Source of the DNA: Planctomycetota bacterium
GTDB taxonomy: Bacteria; Planctomycetota; Phycisphaerae; Tepidisphaerales; Tepidisphaeraceae
DNA: 41,110 nucleotides
Direction: 5' to 3'
NCBI GenBank assembly: GCA_023417885.1
Contig: JAEZED010000105.1
Location: 1-41,110 of the forward strand
The notes under the pieces are model-generated. The model saw only the letters and a program-made list of their open reading frames with translations, was not told the DNA's origin and did no database searches. Below are positions 1 through 8,564 of the stretch, piece after piece (the stretch's first letter is position 1; every line of letters begins with the position of its first letter). A program made the position numbers and the translations under genes.

Positions 1-9
1 ATTCACCCT

Positions 10-46
10 CCGCCCCCCGGCCCCCGGGGGGGGGGCGGCTGCTTTT
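10..46 (+). terminator. Intrinsic terminator of an upstream, out-of-window gene
   Basis: Positions 10-18 (CCGCCCCCC) pair with 30-38 (GGGGGGCGG) to give at least 9 G-C pairs, with further C/G pairing possible inside the loop. The stem is followed by TTTT at 43-46. This is a GC-rich stem with a short U tract at the very left edge, so it most likely ends a plus-strand gene lying left of the window. The homopolymeric G run could also be a sequencing weak spot. Confidence 0.55.
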
Positions 47-261
47 GGTCGCTGGTCAGCGCCGGACACACGTCCCGTAAATCGGCGCGGGGCCAGTGCG
101 TTGAGGTTCTTTCGTTTCCTTCGGCGGTCAGATAAGCATTCGGCTCACGCTACGCCAGGCCGGTCATGGCCCGCTCCAACGCCCGCTAACCTGCCCAAGC
201 CGCCCCATCCGCTTCATCTGCCTGGTTTGCCTAGAGCCCGGATGAATCGGTTGTTGGCGGC

Positions 262-2982
262 ATGACACGCCAGAGCAACAACCGACGGATCAGTATTCCC
301 GCGGGCACCCGCTCGACTGGCGGGACCCGCAGCCCCTCCCACGACGGGAGCCAGCCGCACGGCGGGTTCCAGAGCCTCGAGGCGCGCCGGCTCATGAGTG
401 CCAGCGTGTCGGCGGCGGCATTGACCGTGTTCGACGGCGAGACGTTGAGCCTCCGAGGGCAGCAGAGCACCCTCAACGACATGCACGTCGAGCTCGACGC
501 CGACGGCTCGCACGTCCGCGGCATCGTCAACGGGCAGGCCGGCCAGTGGCAGAGCCTCGCCAGCGTCCGCCGCATCAGCATCAGCGGCAGCGACGACTTC
601 GACTTCGTGACGATCGACGCGCGCCTCGGAGGCAAGTCCACTCCGGTGGGCCTCGATGCCGACGTCGAGCACGTGACGATCCGCCCCGTCGTGTCGTTCC
701 TGGAGATGTACCGCCGCTCCTGGGCCATGCAGGAGGGGCACCGGCTGGCGCGCCAGGTGGGCGAGTCCACCGACACCGCCCGGATCATCGTCTCCAATCC
801 GCAGCCGGCGCCGCTGGAGGACATCACGCAGACGACGCGCCCGGACGCCGATGTGGAGCGCGCCCAGGTTCCGAAGATCGCCAAGTTCATGCTGGTCGAC
901 GCGGACACCGGTGAGGTGATCCCCGGTTACACCGATCTCGCCAGCGGCGACAGCATCGACATGAACCTGCTGGTGGGCCGCCGCGTGAACATTCACGCCG
1001 TGCTGGAAGGCGGCGAGTTCGCCGGCAGCGTGCTCTTCGAAGCCGGCGAGTGGAAGCAGGTGGAAAACTGGGAGCCGTTCGCGGTTTACGGCGACAACGA
1101 CGGCGACTTCAATCCCTGGTCGCCGGAGCCGGGCACGTACACGCTGAAGGCAACGGTCTACTCCGGCAAGAACGCCACCGGTAGCAAGGGCCAGACCTAC
1201 GAGGTCAACCTCCAGTTCCTCCCGCCGGACCCGATCGTCGATCCGGGCGTCGGCAACGGCGGCAACACCGACGGCGGCGCCGGCGGCGAGACCGGTGGCG
1301 GCGGAGACAACGGGGAGACGACGCCCCCCGCCCTGCCCCAGCCGTCGGACGGCGAGCGGCCGCTCGTGCGCATCGATCGCCTGGCAGGCGTGGTCTACGC
1401 CGGACAGAGCGTCCACTTCAGCGGCCTCAACACCGTGCTGAACCACGGCGAGCTCAACGACGCCAGCTTCGAGTGGGACTTCGGCGACGCCGGGAGCCGA
1501 TTCAACAGTGTGCGCGGCTTTGTCGCCGCCCATGCGTACCACAACCCCGGCAACTACACCGTGACACTCCGGGTCACCGATGAGACCGGCCGTGTCGGCA
1601 CTCAGACCCTTGAGGTGACGGTCGCCGCCGCTTCGCGGACGCAGATTTACGTCAGCAACAGCGGCAACGACGCCAACAACGGCCGCAGTGCCGGTTCGGC
1701 GGTCCGCACCGCCGGACGGGCAATGGAGCTGATGGGGGCCCTCGGCGGCAACCATGTCGAGATCCTGTTCGCCCGCGGGCAGAATCATGGCCTGAGCCAG
1801 ACCATGGAGATCAATGGCAGCGACGTGATCGTCGGGGCCTACGGCAGCGGCACGAAGCCGAAGCTGGTCTGGAACGGCGGAAGCGGCTCGATGATCGCCG
1901 CCGGTGGCGCCAGCCGTCAGGTGACGGTGCGCGACCTGGCCTTTACGGATCCGACCGGCGACGCCTACGGCAAGAGCGGCCGCCCGACGGCGATCAGCAC
2001 GTTCGGCCAGGGCATCGCGGTGATCGGCAACACGTTCTACGACGTGCAGGACGGCGTGAACGCCAATGGCAAGCCGACCGGGCTGCTCGTGCAGGACAAC
2101 GAGGCCCCCAGCGTCACGGGCATCCGCTCCTACTTCGTGTGGGGCGAGGGCAAGCAGCTGACGATTCTGGGCAACACCGTCGCCAACTCGACGCGCGAGC
2201 ACATCATCCGCATCGGCGGCGCCGAGGGCGTGACCATCGCCGGAAACGACCTGACGAACCTCGATCGGCGCGATCAGGGCGACCAATCCGACATCGCCAA
2301 GGGCGTGATCGTGATGCAGAAGGGCAAGTTCGGCTACGCGACGGACAACCACATCCGCAGCGGCGGGGCCGGCGTCGGCCCGCTGGGCGAGGGAGACGGC
2401 CTCAACCACACCTGGCACCGCTGGGAGTACGCGGTTTGGGAGAACAACACGCTGCACGACGAGACGTTCTACGTGGAGCACGGGGCCGAGCACGTCGACT
2501 TCCGCTACAACGTCCTGGAGTTCGACAACAAGTGGGCCATCCAGATCGAGGGCTGGCAGTCCGACTACCAGCGCACCAGCACCGACATCACCATCCACGG
2601 CAACGTCGTGATCAACAACGGGACGCAGGGTCAGTTCCTGCACACGTGGAGTGGCGTGCGCGACATCGAGGTGACGAACAACGTGTTCATCGCTCCCAAC
2701 CTGAACTTCGGCCCCTACCAGAGCGCCGCGATCGCCGCGGAGAGCCTCGATGGATTCCTCAAGATCGACGGCAACCTCTGGCCGCAGAACAACGGCGACA
2801 ACTGGGCCAACGGCGGCGTCCACTATGTCGGCCAGGGCAACGTGCAGTCGAACTACATGACGCCCTCGCAGTGGCTGGCGTACGACGTGGTCGGCAACGA
2901 CAGCTTCGGCTCCGCCGATCCGGCTGGCACGGTCGCGATGGTGCTGAACCAGCACGGGGTTCCCGTGGCGATGGCTGCCTGA
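262..2982 (+). CDS. Secreted PKD and right-handed beta-helix surface protein (planctomycete LEPR-like N-terminus)
   Basis: This 906-residue protein starts at ATG 262. Residues 36-48 contain FQSLEARRLMSAS, resembling the N-terminal LEPR-type motif that planctomycetes place on many exported proteins. Residues about 320-360 form a Gly-rich linker. Residues about 365-456 look like a PKD domain (FEWDFGDAG, AYHNPGNYTVTLRVTD). Residues about 460-870 carry repeated short strands of the type ITIxGNxV and IEVTNNVFI, typical of right-handed parallel beta-helix proteins such as polysaccharide lyases and epimerases. I see no catalytic signature that fixes an enzyme class, and no PEP-CTERM tail at the C-terminus (ends VPVAMAA). 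It is its own transcription unit, closed by the terminator at 3037-3080 and lying next to an exopolysaccharide locus. A role in binding or trimming that polysaccharide is inference only. No convincing ribosome binding site precedes the start. Confidence 0.8.
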   Translation: MTRQSNNRRISIPAGTRSTGGTRSPSHDGSQPHGGFQSLEARRLMSASVSAAALTVFDGETLSLRGQQSTLNDMHVELDADGSHVRGIVNGQAGQWQSLASVRRISISGSDDFDFVTIDARLGGKSTPVGLDADVEHVTIRPVVSFLEMYRRSWAMQEGHRLARQVGESTDTARIIVSNPQPAPLEDITQTTRPDADVERAQVPKIAKFMLVDADTGEVIPGYTDLASGDSIDMNLLVGRRVNIHAVLEGGEFAGSVLFEAGEWKQVENWEPFAVYGDNDGDFNPWSPEPGTYTLKATVYSGKNATGSKGQTYEVNLQFLPPDPIVDPGVGNGGNTDGGAGGETGGGGDNGETTPPALPQPSDGERPLVRIDRLAGVVYAGQSVHFSGLNTVLNHGELNDASFEWDFGDAGSRFNSVRGFVAAHAYHNPGNYTVTLRVTDETGRVGTQTLEVTVAAASRTQIYVSNSGNDANNGRSAGSAVRTAGRAMELMGALGGNHVEILFARGQNHGLSQTMEINGSDVIVGAYGSGTKPKLVWNGGSGSMIAAGGASRQVTVRDLAFTDPTGDAYGKSGRPTAISTFGQGIAVIGNTFYDVQDGVNANGKPTGLLVQDNEAPSVTGIRSYFVWGEGKQLTILGNTVANSTREHIIRIGGAEGVTIAGNDLTNLDRRDQGDQSDIAKGVIVMQKGKFGYATDNHIRSGGAGVGPLGEGDGLNHTWHRWEYAVWENNTLHDETFYVEHGAEHVDFRYNVLEFDNKWAIQIEGWQSDYQRTSTDITIHGNVVINNGTQGQFLHTWSGVRDIEVTNNVFIAPNLNFGPYQSAAIAAESLDGFLKIDGNLWPQNNGDNWANGGVHYVGQGNVQSNYMTPSQWLAYDVVGNDSFGSADPAGTVAMVLNQHGVPVAMAA

Positions 2983-3036
2983 GGCAGCCGACGGGGTGGG
3001 GTGGCATTGACATTCAAACCAGAGTCATCTGGCGTG

Positions 3037-3080
3037 AGACGGGTCTCCGGGTGCGTTGCCCGGAGGCCCGTCTGTTTTCT
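3037..3080 (+). terminator. Strong intrinsic terminator after the beta-helix gene
   Basis: AGACGGGTCTCCGGG (3037-3051) pairs with CCCGGAGGCCCGTCT (3059-3073) over 15 base pairs with a single G-U wobble and a 7-base loop, followed by GTTTTCT. This separates the surface-protein gene from the glycosyltransferase cluster. Confidence 0.85.
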
Positions 3081-3166
3081 CGCGCCGACCTGCGCATTGC
3101 CGCATGATGTGGAGCTCCCCACGCCATCCGCGGCGGTCGCCGGCGTCCATCGACGGCACATGCCGA

Positions 3167-3172
3167 TACACT
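3167..3172 (+). promoter_or_regulatory. Possible -10 element for the first glycosyltransferase (leaderless start)
   Basis: TACACT matches TATAAT at four of six positions and ends six bases before the ATG at 3179, with no Shine-Dalgarno sequence between. A -10 box at this distance would place the transcript start at about the start codon, as in leaderless genes. No good -35 element is visible, so confidence is low. Confidence 0.25.
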
Positions 3173-3178
3173 CCGGCC

Positions 3179-4462
3179 ATGCCCACGCCGCGTGTGCTCG
3201 TTGTCGCGGAGAACTGCAACCCGGAGTGGGTAAGCGTTCCCCTGGAGGCCTGGTCGCACTACGCCGCCCTGCGCAACGTCGCGCAGGTCCACCTCGTCAC
3301 CCAGCAGCGCAACCGCGAGGCGCTCGTCCGGGCCGGCCTCGTCGAAGGCACGGACTTCACAGTGATAGACCACGAGCGCGTCGCCGCGCCGCTGTACAAG
3401 ATGGCCAACCTGCTCGGCGGACGCGGCGGCAAGGGGTGGACGCTCCGCACCGCCGCCTATTCCCTGGCCTATCCCTGGTTTGAACGCCTGCTCTGGAAGC
3501 AGCTTGGCCCGCGCCTGCGCGCCGGAGAGTTCGACCTCGTGCACCAGCTCACGCCCCTCTCCCCCACCGCGGCGCCGCGAATCGCGAAGTGGTGCAGGAA
3601 GATCGGCGTCCCGTTCGTCTGGGGTCCGATCAACGGAGGCGTGCCCTGGCCGCGCGCCTTCGACCAGGCGCGCCGGCGCGAGCGGGAGTGGCTCAGCTAC
3701 GTCCGCTCGGGCCACAAGCTCCTGCCGGGCTATCGCTCGGTGCGGCGCAACGCGGCGGCGCTGATCATCGGAAGCCGCGACACGTGGAAGCAGATGCCGG
3801 AGCGCTACCACGACCGGTGCGTGTACATCCCCGAGAACGCCGTGGATCCGGCCCGCTTCACGCGCCGCCGTGAGCGGCAGGCCGCGCGTCCGGTCCGGCT
3901 GGCGTTCCTCGGCCGGCTGGTGCCTTACAAGGGGCCGGACATTGCGCTGGAGGCCGCGCGCCCGCTGCTGGAGCGCGGAGAGGTCACCTTCGACATCTGG
4001 GGCGACGGCCCGCTGAAGCCGGAGCTGGAGCGTCTGGCCGCCGGCCTTCCGGGCGTGCGGCTCGGCGGATGGGTCGAGCACACGAAGGTCCAGGAAGTGC
4101 TGTCGGAAGCGGACGTGATGGTCTTCCCGAGCATCCGCGAGTTCGGCGGCGGCGTCGCCCTCGAGGCGATGGCGGTGGGCTTGCCGGCGATGGTCGTCGA
4201 ATATGGCGGGCCGGCGGAGCTAGTGACGCCTGAGACGGGATGGCTGATTCCGCTGGGGCACCGCGAGCAGATCGTGTCTGCCGTCCGGTCGGCGCTGGAG
4301 GAGGTGGTGGCGCGTCCTTCCCTGGCGGATGAGAAGGGGCTACGCGCGATCGAGCGGGTGAACGCGAAGTTCACCTGGCCGGTGAAGGCGCGTCAGAGCC
4401 TGGCGGTGTACGATTGGGTTCTCGGACGCGGCCCAAAGCCCGACTTCGGCATGCCGCTCTGA
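3179..4462 (+). CDS. GT4-family glycosyltransferase
   Basis: This 427-residue GT-B fold enzyme probably transfers a sugar from an NDP donor in exopolysaccharide assembly at the cytoplasmic membrane. I chose ATG 3179 because the protein then begins MPTPRVLVVAE, a normal first beta strand; an in-frame extension to 3056 would run through the terminator. The C-terminal donor domain has FLGRLVPYKGPDIALEA and then the EX7E pair E321 and E329 in EFGGGVALEAMAVG, followed by GGPAEL. These are hallmarks of family GT4 (PF00534). It is the first gene after a strong terminator, so it likely starts the exopolysaccharide transcription unit. It is followed after 117 bases by the ABC exporter permease. The sugar donor and acceptor cannot be read from the sequence. 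Confidence 0.88.
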   Translation: MPTPRVLVVAENCNPEWVSVPLEAWSHYAALRNVAQVHLVTQQRNREALVRAGLVEGTDFTVIDHERVAAPLYKMANLLGGRGGKGWTLRTAAYSLAYPWFERLLWKQLGPRLRAGEFDLVHQLTPLSPTAAPRIAKWCRKIGVPFVWGPINGGVPWPRAFDQARRREREWLSYVRSGHKLLPGYRSVRRNAAALIIGSRDTWKQMPERYHDRCVYIPENAVDPARFTRRRERQAARPVRLAFLGRLVPYKGPDIALEAARPLLERGEVTFDIWGDGPLKPELERLAAGLPGVRLGGWVEHTKVQEVLSEADVMVFPSIREFGGGVALEAMAVGLPAMVVEYGGPAELVTPETGWLIPLGHREQIVSAVRSALEEVVARPSLADEKGLRAIERVNAKFTWPVKARQSLAVYDWVLGRGPKPDFGMPL

Positions 4463-4579
4463 ACCGGCACTTCCGGCGTGATCGCCAATGGCGACCCCCT
4501 GATCGGCCGATGCATGCCGGGCGGACGCCTCTTTTTCCAGGCGCGCCTCTCTCCGTTTATCGGGCGACCCGCGCCGCGC

Positions 4580-5518
4580 ATGCCGCCGAACCTAGCATCC
4601 AGCCTCGCCGTGCCGACACAGACCGCAGAGTCCACGCTCGCCGACGTTCCGCGCGCCGGCGGACCGCCTCTCCCCGCTCCCGCGGAGCGGGAGCTCGAGA
4701 CGCTTGTCATCGAGCCGCGCAAGGGGTACCGCGGCATCGACTGGCAGGAGATGTGGCGCTACCGGGAACTGCTCTACTTCCTGGTCTGGCGCGACGTGAA
4801 GGTCAAGTACAAGATGGCCGTCCTGGGGTTCGCCTGGGCGCTGGCCGTGCCGGTGCTCCAGACGCTCGTCTACGGCGTCTTCGGCCGCTTCGCCGGCCTT
4901 TCGGATGAGGTGCAGGCCCCGTACTTCCTCTACATGCTGGCCGGCCTGCTGCCGTGGATCTACCTCCAGCGCTCCATCAGCGACGGTGGTCTGTCGCTGG
5001 TGAACCAGCAGGCGCTGATGAGCAAGATCTACCTGCCGCGCCTCTTTATCCCGGCCACGAGCGCCGGGGGCGGCTTGGTGGACATGGCGATCAGCTTCGC
5101 CGTCTTCCTGGCGCTGGCGGGGTGGTACGTGGCCAGGGGCGAGTTCGTTCCGTCCTGGCAGGCGTTGGCGGTCATTCCGCTGCTCGTGCTGACGGTGATC
5201 GCCGCGGTCGGCACCGCGTTCCTGCTCTCGGCGCTCACGGTGCTGTATCGCGACCTGCGGTTCCTGATCCCGTTCATCACGCAGTTCGGCCTGTGGCTCA
5301 GCGGCGTTCCTTTCCCGCCGAGCATCTTCGGGCGGTGGCAGTCGCTGATGGCGCTGAATCCGTATGCGGGAATCGTCTCCGGCTGGCGCAGCGCACTCGT
5401 GGGCGAGCCGTGGCGTCCACAACTGCTGGTCGGCAGCCTGATCCTGTGTCCCCTGCTGCTGCTGGTGGGCGTCTGGTACTTCCGGCGTGTGGAACGCCGG
5501 TTCGCGGACATCGCCTGA
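4580..5518 (+). CDS. Polysaccharide ABC exporter, permease subunit (Wzm/TagG-like)
   Basis: This 312-residue membrane protein of the ABC-2 export family (PF01061) would form the channel moving lipid-linked polysaccharide across the inner membrane together with the ATPase encoded next. Start ATG 4580 is chosen over 4478 because the extra upstream residues are unlike the family, but an Ala/Pro-rich cytosolic N-terminus of about 45 residues still remains. The motif ELLYFLVWRDVKVKYK is the typical amphipathic segment ahead of the first membrane helix. About six hydrophobic helices follow, with FLISPITQFG-like FLIPFITQFGLWLSG near the fourth and fifth and the usual LNPYAGIVSGWR before the last. 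The gene lies 10 bases before the ATPase start, as expected for a co-translated pair. Confidence 0.9.
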   Translation: MPPNLASSLAVPTQTAESTLADVPRAGGPPLPAPAERELETLVIEPRKGYRGIDWQEMWRYRELLYFLVWRDVKVKYKMAVLGFAWALAVPVLQTLVYGVFGRFAGLSDEVQAPYFLYMLAGLLPWIYLQRSISDGGLSLVNQQALMSKIYLPRLFIPATSAGGGLVDMAISFAVFLALAGWYVARGEFVPSWQALAVIPLLVLTVIAAVGTAFLLSALTVLYRDLRFLIPFITQFGLWLSGVPFPPSIFGRWQSLMALNPYAGIVSGWRSALVGEPWRPQLLVGSLILCPLLLLVGVWYFRRVERRFADIA

Positions 5519-5528
5519 AGCCGATCCC

Positions 5529-6785
5529 ATGCACGCCATACAGGTCGAGAATCTCTCCAAGGCATACCGCATCGGCCTCGCCGAGCAGGCGGCTGCGGGC
5601 TGGCGCGACCAGTTCGGGCAGTGGCTGCGGTCCCCGCTGCGCCAGCTTCGGCGGCTCAGCGAGGACTGGTCCGACGCGCCCGACACGTTCTGGGCGTTGC
5701 GCGATGTGAGTTTCACGATCGAGCCGGGAGAGACGATCGGCATCATCGGGCGCAACGGGGCTGGAAAGAGCACGCTCCTGAAGATCCTCTCGCGCATCGT
5801 GGAGCCGACGGCCGGCCGGGCGGTAATGCGGGGGCGCGTCAGCTCGCTGCTGGAGGTGGGCACCGGCTTTCACCCGGAGCTCACGGGACGGGAAAACATC
5901 TACCTGAACGGCGCGATCCTCGGGATGCCGCGATCAGAGATCAGCGCGAAGTTCGACGACATCGTCGATTTCAGCGAGATCGGGCGCTTCCTCGACACGC
6001 CCGTCAAGCGTTACTCCAGCGGCATGTACGTGCGGCTTGCCTTTGCTGTCGCGGCACACCTCGATCCGCAGATCATGATCGTCGACGAGGTGCTCGCCGT
6101 CGGCGACGCCGCCTTCCAGGCCAAGTGCCTCGGGAAGATGGACGACGTCGTGAAGGAGGGGCGGACGATCCTGTTCGTCTCCCACCAGATGAATGCCGTC
6201 GCCGGACTCTGCAGCAGCGTCATGATCGTGAAGGACGGCACCGTCGGGCCGAAAATGCCCACGGAAGAGGGAATCGCCGAGTACCTCGGCAACGGCGGGG
6301 AGTATGACAGCCTTGCCGTCGCCGAGCGCCCGCGTACGCAGGACCGGAAGCGCCCGCCGATCTTCCACTCCCTGACGATCAGCGGTTCGGACGGGAAGCC
6401 GACAACGGTGCTGCCGACCGGCGCCCCCGTCACGTTCGAGATCGGGATGAAGGACTTCGACGAGCCGGGCGTCTTCACATGCGGCGTCGCCCTCCGGAAC
6501 CGGCGCGGGCAGCGCGTGGCCTTCTTCCACAGCGAGTATCACAGCGGCCTGACGATGAAGGGGGCCGCGAGCACGACGCTGCGCTGCGATGTGCCTTCCC
6601 TTCCGCTGGGAACAGGCACGTACGGGGTGGAGCTTGTCATTTCCGACGGCTACAAGATCCTCGAGCGCGTCGAGCGGGCGGCGGATCTCCAGGTGATTTT
6701 CAGCGACCTGTTGGGCACCGGGAAGATTCCCAACGATCTCCAGTCATCGGTCATCCTGCCGGCAAGCTGGCACGAGATCGACTAG
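5529..6785 (+). CDS. Polysaccharide ABC exporter, ATPase subunit with C-terminal sugar-binding domain (Wzt-like)
   Basis: This 418-residue ATPase partners the upstream permease. Start ATG 5529 gives MHAIQVENLSKAYR, the standard first strand. The Walker A motif GRNGAGKST has K80, the ABC signature SSG is at 163-165, the Walker B motif IVDEVLAVGD has D186 and E187, and the H-loop histidine is H219. SSLLEVGTGFHPELTGREN is diagnostic of the TagH/Wzt polysaccharide subgroup. After residue about 260 comes an extension of about 155 residues of beta-strand-rich sequence, matching the position of the Wzt C-terminal domain. In O9a-type systems that domain binds the finished chain end. This predicts an export system that recognises a terminal modification. 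No terminal methyltransferase or kinase gene is seen in the window. Confidence 0.92.
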   Translation: MHAIQVENLSKAYRIGLAEQAAAGWRDQFGQWLRSPLRQLRRLSEDWSDAPDTFWALRDVSFTIEPGETIGIIGRNGAGKSTLLKILSRIVEPTAGRAVMRGRVSSLLEVGTGFHPELTGRENIYLNGAILGMPRSEISAKFDDIVDFSEIGRFLDTPVKRYSSGMYVRLAFAVAAHLDPQIMIVDEVLAVGDAAFQAKCLGKMDDVVKEGRTILFVSHQMNAVAGLCSSVMIVKDGTVGPKMPTEEGIAEYLGNGGEYDSLAVAERPRTQDRKRPPIFHSLTISGSDGKPTTVLPTGAPVTFEIGMKDFDEPGVFTCGVALRNRRGQRVAFFHSEYHSGLTMKGAASTTLRCDVPSLPLGTGTYGVELVISDGYKILERVERAADLQVIFSDLLGTGKIPNDLQSSVILPASWHEID

Positions 6786-6820
6786 AGTGCGCCGCCCGGC
6801 GTTCGCCTGGCTCCCCCCGG

Positions 6821-8542
6821 ATGCCCGCCGTCAGCTTCATCATCCCGACCAAGGATCGCGCCGGCGAGCTCGCCGAGGCGCTGGCGAGCCTGCAGGCGCA
6901 GACGGCGTCCGACTGGGAGGCCCTGGTCGTCGACGACGCCAGCACCGAGGACATCGCCGGACTGATCCGCTCCCTGGACGACGATCGCATCCGCCACGTG
7001 CCGCTTCCGGCGGATCGCTCGGGCGCACCCGCTGGGCGCAACTACGGCGTCGAGCAGGCGCGGAGCGAACTCATCATCTTCCTCGACAGCGACGACGCCG
7101 TCGCCCCCGGCTGCGTCGAGCGCCGGCTCGAGGTGATGTGCTCCCGGCCGGAGCTGGATTTCGCCGTCTTTCAGTGTGGGCTGTTCATGGAGCGGCCGGG
7201 CGATCTGCCGTTCACGTGGAACACCTTCTCGGGCAGGCCGGGCGAGAGCGACCTCGACCGCTTTCTTTCCCGCGACAACGTCTGGCAGACGACCGCGCCC
7301 ATCTGGCGCCGCGACGCCCTGGCCCGCTTCGCTCCCTGGAACGAGCAGGTGCCCAGCAGCCAGGACTGGGAATTCCATGTCCGTGCGCTGGCGGCCGGGC
7401 TGACGTACGAGAAGTTTAACGAAATCGACTGCTACTGGCGCCGGCCCTCCGAAGCGCGCTCCTCCATCGGCAAGCAGACCTTCGAGGCGGGCACGGCCGC
7501 CGTACACGCTCGGGCGCGGCCGGTGAACTACGACGGCGTCCGCGAGGTGATCGAGGAGGCCGGCCTGATGACACCGCTGCGCCGGCGCATGTTTGTCGGG
7601 ATGTACTGGGGCGCAGCCCAGTTGATCGCGCAGCGCGCGAGCTTTCGGGAGGCAAGGACGCTCTGGAACTCGCTCCGCCGACGGCGCGTCATCTCCGCGC
7701 GCGACTACCTGCTGGGCCGCGCCTACCTACTCACCGGACGCTGGCCGAAATACACCGCCTTCATGAACGAGCTGCTGGAGCGGCGGTGGGACGTCGTTCC
7801 GCTCGTGCGTCGGCGACCCGAGTACCTGTTGCACCGCCTCGACGGCTCGGCGGCCCCGGCCGTCACGGTGCTAATGACGGTGCACAACGCCTGGCGCACC
7901 GTGGAGGAGTCGATCCGCAGCATCCTCTCGCAGCAGTGGCAGGACTTCGAGCTCATCGTGGTCGACGACGGCTCGACTGACGGCACGTGGCCCATCATCC
8001 GGCGCCTGGCAGCCATCGATGCACGCATCCGTCCCCTGCGCCTGGAGCGCCGCGACCTGGTGCAGGCGCTGCGGATGGGGCTGGCGGAGGCCCGCGGGGA
8101 GTTCGTGGCGCGAATGGCCGCCGACGCGACGGCGCGGTTCGGGCGGCTGGCATGCCAGGTCCGACACCTGCGCGAGCATCCCGAGGTGGTCCTTGTCGGC
8201 GGATGCACGCGCGAGTTCGACGATCGGCGCAACCTGCTGGGGGAGACCTCCCCGCCGGCGGAGCATGCCGAGATCTGTTCCCGACTTCAGACGGGCGACG
8301 AGATCGCCCTCTCATGGCGAACTGCGATGATGCGGCGATCGGCGATCGACGCCGCGGGCGGGTTTCCCGAGACCCTCCAGCCGGATATCGACCTCTTCCG
8401 GCGCCTGACCGGCCTCGGGAAGGTCGCCAACCTCCCGGACATCCTCCTCTGGCTGATCCGCCCGCGCGGGGCCGCCGGGGGCGGAAATGTCGCTTCACCC
8501 GCCGGCGGATCGCCGATGAAGGTTGTGGCGGGCAGCACCTGA
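6821..8542 (+). CDS. Two-domain GT2 glycosyltransferase with degenerate second active site
   Basis: This 573-residue protein starts at ATG 6821 (MPAVSFIIPTKDR). The first GT-A domain (residues 1 to about 230) has DDAS at the nucleotide site and DSDD with D89 and D91. A conserved helical region follows (FLSRDNVWQTT, WRRD). A second GT2 domain begins near residue 345 (VTVLMTVHNAW, VVDDGSTDGTW). At the place of its metal-binding DXD it reads MAADAT (A433, A434, D435) instead of the MDSDD of the related gene at 9753. Its C-terminus also diverges after LPDILLWL into Gly/Ala-rich sequence. The second domain therefore looks inactive or altered. The first half resembles the next gene (8565) and the second half the one after it (9753), suggesting duplication and fusion. 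The true C-terminus may have been changed by an old frameshift. Confidence 0.85.
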   Translation: MPAVSFIIPTKDRAGELAEALASLQAQTASDWEALVVDDASTEDIAGLIRSLDDDRIRHVPLPADRSGAPAGRNYGVEQARSELIIFLDSDDAVAPGCVERRLEVMCSRPELDFAVFQCGLFMERPGDLPFTWNTFSGRPGESDLDRFLSRDNVWQTTAPIWRRDALARFAPWNEQVPSSQDWEFHVRALAAGLTYEKFNEIDCYWRRPSEARSSIGKQTFEAGTAAVHARARPVNYDGVREVIEEAGLMTPLRRRMFVGMYWGAAQLIAQRASFREARTLWNSLRRRRVISARDYLLGRAYLLTGRWPKYTAFMNELLERRWDVVPLVRRRPEYLLHRLDGSAAPAVTVLMTVHNAWRTVEESIRSILSQQWQDFELIVVDDGSTDGTWPIIRRLAAIDARIRPLRLERRDLVQALRMGLAEARGEFVARMAADATARFGRLACQVRHLREHPEVVLVGGCTREFDDRRNLLGETSPPAEHAEICSRLQTGDEIALSWRTAMMRRSAIDAAGGFPETLQPDIDLFRRLTGLGKVANLPDILLWLIRPRGAAGGGNVASPAGGSPMKVVAGST

Positions 8543-8564
8543 TTTCCCGGGGCCAGGCGGAGGC

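Noticed and set aside
101..136. Possible promoter TTGAGG...GATAAG before the beta-helix gene
   Set aside because: The spacing is 24 bases, too long for a sigma-70 promoter, and no alternative pair was convincing.
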